From contig CAZWCX010000026.1 of the NCBI GenBank assembly GCA_964632945.1, positions 3,732 through 67,731 of the forward strand: 64,000 nt of DNA, in the 5' to 3' direction. This document shows positions 59,259-64,000 of the stretch, one piece after another. Within the stretch, counting starts at the first letter, position 1; every line of letters begins with the position of its first letter. A program made the position numbers and the translations under genes. The notes beneath the pieces were generated by a model that worked only from the letters and a program-made list of their open reading frames with translations, made no database searches and was not told where the DNA came from. Source of the stretch: CAZWCX01 sp964632945 (GTDB taxonomy: Bacteria > Planctomycetota > MHYJ01 > WSZJ01 > CAZWCX01).

Positions 59259-60220
59259 CAAACCAACCCCGCCCCCAGCAGATCCTGCACGTCCAGCATC
59301 CCCAGCGGACGGCCGTCCGCATCGACGACCGGGAGCTCGTCGATTCGCTTGTCCTTCAGGATTCGGGCGGCTTCCGTAGCCAGATGGTCCGGGCCGATCG
59401 TGACCGGCCGTCGGGTCATGACTTCGGCGATGGCGACCTGAGTCAGATTCTGAATCCTCCCCAACTGACGACGCAGATCGCCGTCGGTGAAGATCCCGGC
59501 CAGTCGCCCGTCCCGATCCACGATCGACACGGCGCCCGCCCGCGCCGCCGTAATGGCGAGCAGCACCTCCTTGACGGTCGCGCTTTCCGGAACGAGCGGG
59601 TTCCGCTCGCCGGAGCGCATCAACTCGTGGACCCGCATGAGACGCCGCCCCAGGCTTCCACCGGGATGGAAGAAGGCGTAATTCTCGGCGTTGAATCCCC
59701 GACGCCGCTGCACGGTCAGGGCGATCGCGTCGCCGACCGCCAGCATCGCCGTCGTGCTCGCCGACGGCGCCAGGCCGAGCGGACAAGCCTCCGTGATCGG
59801 GCCGAGGTTCAGGACCACGTCCGCCAGTCCCGCCACCGTGGACGCGGGATTCCCCGTGATCGCAACGATGCGGGACCCGACGCGCTTGAGCAACGGCACC
59901 AGGCGCACCAGTTCCTCGCTCTCCCCGCTGTTGGAGAGCGCGAGAACGACATCCTCGCGCACCACCCGGCCCAGGTCGCCGTGAATCGCCTCGGCGGGGT
60001 GGAGGGAGAACGACCGGGTGCCGGTGCTGGCGAGCGTCGCGGACAGTTTCTGCCCGATGATGCCGGGCTTTCCCATGCCCGTCACCACCACGTGTCCGCG
60101 ACAGTCGAGGATGGCGTCCACGGCACGCTCGAACGCTCCGTCCATGCGCTCCAGGACGGCGAGGATGGCATCGGATTCGGCCTTCAAGACCGAGCGGCCG
60201 AACTCGAGGTCATCGCCCAT
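59258..60220 (-). CDS. kdsD: Arabinose-5-phosphate isomerase
   Basis: 320-residue isomerase converting ribulose 5-phosphate to arabinose 5-phosphate, the first committed precursor of KDO. An N-terminal SIS domain (HVVVTGMGKPGIIGQKLSAT, SLHPAEAIHGDLG, ALSNSGESEEL, SASTTAMLAVGDAIAL) is followed by two CBS domains (residues about 205-320: GAVSIVDRDGRLAGIFTDGD and DELPVVDADGRPLGMLDVQD). ATG at 60220 has GGAGG upstream. First gene of kdsD-kdsC-lptCA-truB, with probable promoter boxes upstream. Confidence 0.94.
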   Translation of the reverse strand: MGDDLEFGRSVLKAESDAILAVLERMDGAFERAVDAILDCRGHVVVTGMGKPGIIGQKLSATLASTGTRSFSLHPAEAIHGDLGRVVREDVVLALSNSGESEELVRLVPLLKRVGSRIVAITGNPASTVAGLADVVLNLGPITEACPLGLAPSASTTAMLAVGDAIALTVQRRRGFNAENYAFFHPGGSLGRRLMRVHELMRSGERNPLVPESATVKEVLLAITAARAGAVSIVDRDGRLAGIFTDGDLRRQLGRIQNLTQVAIAEVMTRRPVTIGPDHLATEAARILKDKRIDELPVVDADGRPLGMLDVQDLLGAGLV

Positions 60221-60266
60221 GCATGGGCCTCCGCACGCATTCCGGGGGGTCGGAGAATAGCCCGTA

Positions 60267-60295
60267 AGGGTAGCATCTGGAAGGGGTTCAAGCAA
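60267..60295 (-). promoter_or_regulatory. Possible sigma-70-type promoter of the kdsD operon
   Basis: Minus strand TTGCTT, 17 bp, TACCCT, about 47 bp before the ATG at 60220. Confidence 0.45.
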
Positions 60296-60418
60296 GAGGA
60301 AGCCGCGGAATCCGCCGCCCCTCCGAGGACCCCCGGGCGCCTGCCGAAACCCCGGGTCCGGCCCCGGACGTCGAGGGATCTCCGCCGCCGGCCCGACCGG
60401 CGCGGTCCGGGAAAACGA

Positions 60419-60447
60419 TTGCGCCGGGGGATGCGCGGGGATACCAT
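60419..60447 (+). promoter_or_regulatory. Sigma-70-type promoter of the M50 peptidase/scpA operon
   Basis: TTGCGC, 17 bp, TACCAT, 38 bp before the ATG at 60486. Confidence 0.55.
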
Positions 60448-60485
60448 ACGGCCCGATTCGGACGACTCCAGCACAGGAAGTCGGG

Positions 60486-61172
60486 ATGGACCTGGCGCGA
60501 ATCTTCACCACGGAGAATCTCACGGTTCTCGCGCTGCTCATCCTCTCGGTCGGAATCCACGAGCTGAGCCACGGACTGGTGGCGCACTGGCGTGGGGACC
60601 CGACCCCGAAAGAAGCCGGGCGGCTGACGCTCAATCCGATCCGGCACCTCGACTTCTTCGCGTCCTTCCTCCAACCGGTCATCCTCATGGTCCTGACCGG
60701 GGGACGCTTCTGGTTCGCCGGAGCCAAGCCGATGCCCGTGCAACCGGCCTACATGAAGAATCCGCGATTCGACCTCTCTCTCGTGGCGGCCGCGGGTCCG
60801 AGTTCCAACTGGATCATGGCGCTGGGGACCTGCATCCTCTTCTACGCCGCCATCGCCTTCGGATGGGCCAAGGTCGACACCTTCTTCGGAAACGTCTGCG
60901 AGAAATTCGTCCAGCTCAACCTCTTCTTCGTTCTCCTCAACCTCCTCCCCATCCCCCCGTTGGACGGCTACAAGGTGATCCGCGCCTTCCTCCCCCAGGG
61001 GCTGGCGGTGAAACTCGATCGCATCGAGATGTTCGGCCTCCTGATCGTCATCGGGTTGCTGGTCTGGCAAACCTCGGCCATCTGGTTTCAGCGAGGGATC
61101 GACTTCCTGGAGCCCTCGGTGACGTGGCCCCTGCACATTTTCAAGTGGGTGATGACGGGTGGAAGGGACTGA
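60486..61172 (+). CDS. Site-2 protease family (peptidase M50) membrane metalloprotease
   Basis: 228-residue polytopic intramembrane protease. Zinc motif H25-E26-L-S-H29 in VGIHELSHGLVAHWRGD and the third ligand D160 in NLLPIPPLDGYK are in the usual places, with NPIRHLDFF between. It belongs to the short YwhC/Rip-like group without PDZ domains; substrates are unknown. ATG at 60486 begins just before the first helix. It overlaps scpA by 14 bp, a gene pairing common in several phyla. Confidence 0.92.
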   Translation: MDLARIFTTENLTVLALLILSVGIHELSHGLVAHWRGDPTPKEAGRLTLNPIRHLDFFASFLQPVILMVLTGGRFWFAGAKPMPVQPAYMKNPRFDLSLVAAAGPSSNWIMALGTCILFYAAIAFGWAKVDTFFGNVCEKFVQLNLFFVLLNLLPIPPLDGYKVIRAFLPQGLAVKLDRIEMFGLLIVIGLLVWQTSAIWFQRGIDFLEPSVTWPLHIFKWVMTGGRD

Positions 61173-62106
61173 CCACAAGATCCAGCTCGAGAACTACTAC
61201 GGCCCGCTGGACCTCCTGCTCTACCTCGTGCGGGAAAACGAGGTGGAGATCACGGAGATTCCCATCCTGCGGGTGACGGAGCAGTACATCTCCTTCCTGA
61301 ACATGATGCAGAAGATGGATCTCAGCCTGGCCAGCGACTTCCTGGTCATGGCCGCCACACTCCTGGTGATCAAGGCGCGCATGCTCGCCCCGCGTCCCCT
61401 CACCGAGGAGGACCTGGAGGACCAGGAGCAGGACCCGCGCCTGGATCTGATCCGGAAGCTGATCGAATACAAGAAGTTCAAGGATGCCGCCCGCAGGCTG
61501 GGAAAGCTGGCGGATGCGCAATCGCAACGGCAGTTTCGCCGGCCGTACGAGCCCCCCGGCGAGAACGAAGAGGAGATCCGGGTCGATCTGCGCGTCTGGG
61601 ACCTGGTTGCCGCCTACGCGAAGCTCATGCGGACCATCCTGCTCGACACCCCTGCGTCGATCATTTACGACCAGGTCCTCGTGTCGCGGCTCATGGAGGA
61701 CATGGTGCTGCGACTTCGGCGGGAAAAGTCGCTGCTGTTTTCCACCCTGGCCGGGCCGGGCGCCAGTCGGATGAAGCGGGTCGGGAATCTGCTCGCAATT
61801 CTCCAACTCGCGAAGCAGCAGGTGGTGCAAGTGGAACAGGAGGCCGACTTCGCGGACATCCGGGTGACGCTGCGCGAAGAGGCGGACACGACGGCCCTGG
61901 GGGCGGACGAGTTCGACGCGCCGCCGCCGGTTGACGCCGCTCCGCTGCCGCCCGCTGCGGATCCCCTTGAAATGGACGGATCGCCGGACGGGGAAAGGGC
62001 CGGCGACCCGGCCCGCGACGCGGAATCCGGGGCGACCCACGGCGCGGGGTCCCCTGCGCTCGATCCCGAGACCTCCCCGGGTACGGCCCCGGAAGCCTCG
62101 GCCTGA
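61159..62106 (+). CDS. scpA: Segregation and condensation protein A
   Basis: 315-residue kleisin of the SMC-ScpAB condensin. YYGPLDLLLYLVRENEVEI near the start, ITEIPILRVTEQYISFL and ASDFLVMAATLLVIKARML are conserved ScpA sequence; residues 60-250 hold the SMC/ScpB-binding helices (RVWDLVAAYAKLMRTIL, LLAILQLAKQQVV). The last 65 residues are a low-complexity acidic/proline tail (GADEFDAPPPVDAAPLPPAA) not usual in ScpA. Start GTG at 61159 inside the M50 gene, so translationally coupled. scpB is not in the window. Confidence 0.92.
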   Translation: MEGTDHKIQLENYYGPLDLLLYLVRENEVEITEIPILRVTEQYISFLNMMQKMDLSLASDFLVMAATLLVIKARMLAPRPLTEEDLEDQEQDPRLDLIRKLIEYKKFKDAARRLGKLADAQSQRQFRRPYEPPGENEEEIRVDLRVWDLVAAYAKLMRTILLDTPASIIYDQVLVSRLMEDMVLRLRREKSLLFSTLAGPGASRMKRVGNLLAILQLAKQQVVQVEQEADFADIRVTLREEADTTALGADEFDAPPPVDAAPLPPAADPLEMDGSPDGERAGDPARDAESGATHGAGSPALDPETSPGTAPEASA

Positions 62107-62177
62107 CCCGCGACGCGATCGACGCCGGGACCGTGAGCCAGGTCGGTCGCCGCGCCCGGCACGGCCGGTGGGAATCC

Positions 62178-62194
62178 CGCGCGGACCCCGCGCG
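62178..62194. terminator. GC-only hairpin between convergent scpA and kinase genes
   Basis: CGCGCGG-ACC-CCGCGCG, a perfect 7-bp stem with 3-nt loop in the 131-bp interval between two convergent genes. No T-run, so a weak terminator candidate. Confidence 0.35.
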
Positions 62195-62237
62195 ATCGAC
62201 CCTTGCATCCCCAACGCCGAGCGACAGGCGCACGGGG

Positions 62238-63371
62238 CTAGCGCCGGAATCGGCGCCGGATGCCGAGGCGATTGATCCGGTTCATGCGCCGACCGCCCGG
62301 ACTCGGGCGTTCCGGTTCGTCGAACAGCGGGAGGTGCTTCCCGGCGGCCAGCAGATCCAGGTCCGCAATCAACTCGGTCGGGGTCTGGTAGCGCTCCTCC
62401 CGCTCCTTGGACATCATCTTCATCGTGACGTAGTTGATGTCCACCGAGAGCTCGGAATTGATCTCCGCGGGCGGAACCGGATCCTCGTTGATGTGCTGGC
62501 GGATCACCTGCATGGCGTTACCGGTCGGGAACGGAACCTGCCCGGTGACCATGTGATAGATCGTGGCGCCCAGGGAGTAGATGTCTGCGCGCGTGTCGAT
62601 GTTGCTGTCCCCGAGCGCCTGTTCGGGCGCGATGTAGTTGGGCGTGCCCAGCGTAAGCCCCACTTCGCTCGCCGACTTTCCCGGGGCCAGCGTAAGATCC
62701 TTCGCCAGCCCCATGTCGCACAGCTTGGCGACGCCGTCCTTGGTCAGCATGATGTTGTCCGGCTTGATGTCCCGGTGGATGAGCCCGACCTTGTTGGCCT
62801 GCTCCAGTCCGCGGGCCACTTGAAGGACGATTTCAATCGTGCGTTTCTCCGGGATGCGTCCTTCCTGGCGGATCACCTGACCCACGCCGAGCCCATCCAC
62901 GTATTCCATCACGAAGAAATGGACGCCATTCGACTCCCCGCAGTCGATTCCCTGAATGATGTTGGGGTGATTGAACTTCGCGACCGCCCGCGCTTCCTGG
63001 AAGAACCGCTTCACGAACTGGGGATTCTCGGCATACTTCGGACCGAGCACCTTCAGCGCAACGATCCGGTCCATCTTGACCTGTTGGGCCTTGTAGACAT
63101 TGCCCATCGCGCCCTGACCGAGCTTGGCGAGAATGCGATACCCGCCGATCTCGGTATGCCCGCCCTTGATTCCCTGGGTCCAGAAGATGCGCGCCACCTG
63201 GTCGTTGGAGAGGTACCCCTTCTCGACCATGATCTCGCCGACCCGCTTCGGCTGAAGGCCGAGTTCTTGCATGCGCCGCTGGATCATCAGGCACTCGGCA
63301 ATCTTCTCGGTGCTGGAAAAGCCGAGTTTGATGCAGATGGCACCGAAGGAGAGGTCGTCCTTGTGATCCAT
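62238..63371 (-). CDS. Ser/Thr protein kinase with N-terminal helical domain and DMG motif
   Basis: 377-residue Hanks-type kinase without membrane segment. Residues 5-70 form a helical domain (FGAICIKLGFSSTEKIAECL; VGEIMVEKGYLSNDQVARIF) like the N-terminal domain of type II/IV secretion ATPases. The kinase follows: GQGAMGNVYKAQ, K107 in VALKVLG, D201 in HRDIKPDNIM, D219-M-G instead of DFG, and GTPNYIAPEQALG; all catalytic residues are intact. It ends in an arginine-rich tail. ATG at 63371 is chosen because AGAGG precedes it and the -10 box covers the earlier start at 63413. Confidence 0.9.
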   Translation of the reverse strand: MDHKDDLSFGAICIKLGFSSTEKIAECLMIQRRMQELGLQPKRVGEIMVEKGYLSNDQVARIFWTQGIKGGHTEIGGYRILAKLGQGAMGNVYKAQQVKMDRIVALKVLGPKYAENPQFVKRFFQEARAVAKFNHPNIIQGIDCGESNGVHFFVMEYVDGLGVGQVIRQEGRIPEKRTIEIVLQVARGLEQANKVGLIHRDIKPDNIMLTKDGVAKLCDMGLAKDLTLAPGKSASEVGLTLGTPNYIAPEQALGDSNIDTRADIYSLGATIYHMVTGQVPFPTGNAMQVIRQHINEDPVPPAEINSELSVDINYVTMKMMSKEREERYQTPTELIADLDLLAAGKHLPLFDEPERPSPGGRRMNRINRLGIRRRFRR

Positions 63372-63411
63372 CATGACCTCTGGGGTGTGATTCCGTGTTC
63401 GCGCGTGAACC

Positions 63412-63441
63412 ATCTTAGCATGGCCGGGGCGGTGGATTCAA
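63412..63441 (-). promoter_or_regulatory. Sigma-70-type promoter of the small kinase gene
   Basis: Minus strand TTGAAT, 18 bp, TAAGAT; transcript start near 63405, 34 nt before the ATG at 63371. Confidence 0.55.
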
Positions 63442-63763
63442 TTTCCAAGAAAAATCATTCGTCATCGATCGGCCGCATGGAGGAAACTCAGAATCTACCT
63501 CGCGATCCGGCTGGACCGATTGCGGGGACCCCTGCCCCCCCCGGTTCCTGCCCGACCCGCGCGCAGAAGCCAGGAGCCGGGCGACACTCCGGCCTCGGAA
63601 GGACCGTGAATCCGATCCTGGCAAGTCGAGGGAGGGTCCCGCGTTTCTCGAAAACGGGTGCGCCGGGAGGGAAAAAGCGATCCCGCGGGGCGACGGGAAG
63701 CGCATTCGACGTCGAGACCCGGTTTGCGCGTGAACGGAGAATCACGTCGAGATTCGCGACGCA
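63442..63763. other. Gene-free interval
   Basis: 322 bp between the kinase promoter and the small acidic/basic ORF. I found no open frame with protein-like composition, no clear hairpin terminator and no RNA gene. Confidence 0.4.
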
Positions 63764-63964
63764 CTACCGCTTGCGCTTGCCGGAATTCCTGCGCGGTCGA
63801 CCAGGCCCACCCTTTCCACGCCCCTTGCCCCCGCTTCGCCTGGCGTGGTTGGGTTTCTCGCCACCTCCGTCGCCGTCCCCGTCGACGTCCACGCCGCCGT
63901 CCACGTCGACGTCCCCGTCGCCGTCCCCGTCGACGTCCACGTCGACGTCCACGTCCGCGTCCAC
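63764..63964 (-). CDS. Small acidic-basic low-complexity protein
   Basis: 66-residue ORF with GTG start; GAGG lies 5 nt upstream and an in-frame TAG closes the frame just above. The N-terminal half is an alternating Asp pattern (DVDVDVDGDGDGDVDVD), with DxDxDG units like calcium-binding loops; the C-terminal half is strongly basic (GGKGRGKGGPGRPRRNSGKR), like DNA-binding tails. I do not recognise it. The coding is a short tandem repeat, so chance open frame is possible; the ribosome site and the sharp change to a non-repetitive basic tail favour a real gene. Calcium or nucleic-acid binding is conjecture. Confidence 0.45.
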   Translation of the reverse strand: MDADVDVDVDVDGDGDGDVDVDGGVDVDGDGDGGGEKPNHARRSGGKGRGKGGPGRPRRNSGKRKR

Positions 63965-63969
63965 GTCGG
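63867..63969. repeat. Hexanucleotide-like tandem repeat (GTCGAC/GTCCAC/GTCGCC)
   Basis: About 100 bp of degenerate 6-bp units with a higher-order repeat of about 48 bp (63866-63892 resembles 63914-63940). On the minus strand it encodes the Val/Gly-Asp repeats of the small ORF. Confidence 0.75.
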
Positions 63970-64000
63970 CCTCACACTAGACTTCCCAGTCGCCAGCAAC

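Noticed and set aside
63867..63969. CRISPR array
   Set aside because: The repeats are continuous degenerate hexamers without spacers and lie in an open frame.
1..64000. Mobile elements, prophage or recent transfer
   Set aside because: No transposase, integrase, phage structural gene or tRNA-flanked island was seen, and composition is even apart from the short AT-rich leader at 15075-15166.

Overview
The window is about 64 kb of high-GC DNA (roughly two thirds G+C by eye), densely coding on both strands. It looks like chromosome of a diderm bacterium. I favour a Planctomycetota-like lineage, but this is inference from gene content. The signs are two Hanks-type Ser/Thr kinases (one with a zinc ribbon and TPRs, one with an N-terminal helical domain and a DMG motif), several exported HEAT-repeat proteins, a large double-VWA membrane protein, a PhoPQ-regulated-type hydrolase, GH57/DUF3536 and a single-histone-fold protein. 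Outer-membrane genes (LptC/LptA-like, KdsC, KdsD, RND efflux) confirm two membranes. I saw no rRNA, tRNA, CRISPR array, IS element or phage genes.

Layout. 1-4.9 kb: trehalose/maltodextrin operon (treY 3' end, malQ, treZ, a GIY-YIG protein). 4.9-10.8 kb: an SDR epimerase facing a leftward group of two exported HEAT-repeat proteins and a VWA protein. 10.9-16.3 kb: arginase, an ABC-2-like membrane protein, a small ORF, a clostripain-like C11 peptidase behind an AT-rich leader, and truD. 16.5-24.4 kb: divergent NCS1 transporter and MscS-cNMP channel, then an aldehyde/xanthine-oxidase-type molybdenum hydroxylase whose large subunit is split and permuted. 24.4-27.6 kb: a third HEAT protein, a small membrane protein, and an exported thioredoxin-like gene with an in-frame TGA that I interpret as selenocysteine. 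27.9-32.9 kb: GH57, galE and a proline-rich zinc-ribbon protein. 33.1-36.6 kb: permuted aconitase/isopropylmalate isomerase, LeuB-like dehydrogenase and the 60-aa histone-like protein. 36.7-43.7 kb: a membrane protein, PhoPQ-type hydrolase, giant kinase and a CMP-sugar synthetase. 43.9-50.3 kb: surface glycan genes (GT39, GT2, methyltransferase, NeuB, NeuC, NeuD). 50.5-55.2 kb: RND efflux pair. 55.2-60.2 kb: KDO/LPS operon kdsD-kdsC-lptCA-truB. 60.5-64 kb: site-2 protease, scpA, a kinase and a small acidic/basic ORF.

How genes fit together: treY-malQ-treZ convert maltodextrins to trehalose. NeuA/B/C/D form a complete set for activating a nonulosonic (sialic-acid-like) sugar, with GT39, GT2 and a methyltransferase as plausible partners. 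kdsD/kdsC make KDO precursors and the LptC/LptA-like protein exports LPS. The PaoABC-like trio encodes an exported Mo-hydroxylase. Several intergenic regions carry recognisable sigma-70-type boxes (TTGNNN, 16-18 bp, TANNNT), which helped in choosing starts.

Most noteworthy are the selenoprotein candidate with a SECIS-like hairpin directly after the UGA, the split and permuted Mo-hydroxylase, the histone-fold protein, the permuted aconitase, a beta-rich insertion in the NCS1 transporter, and a neuB-like gene that appears to start with ATC behind a perfect Shine-Dalgarno.
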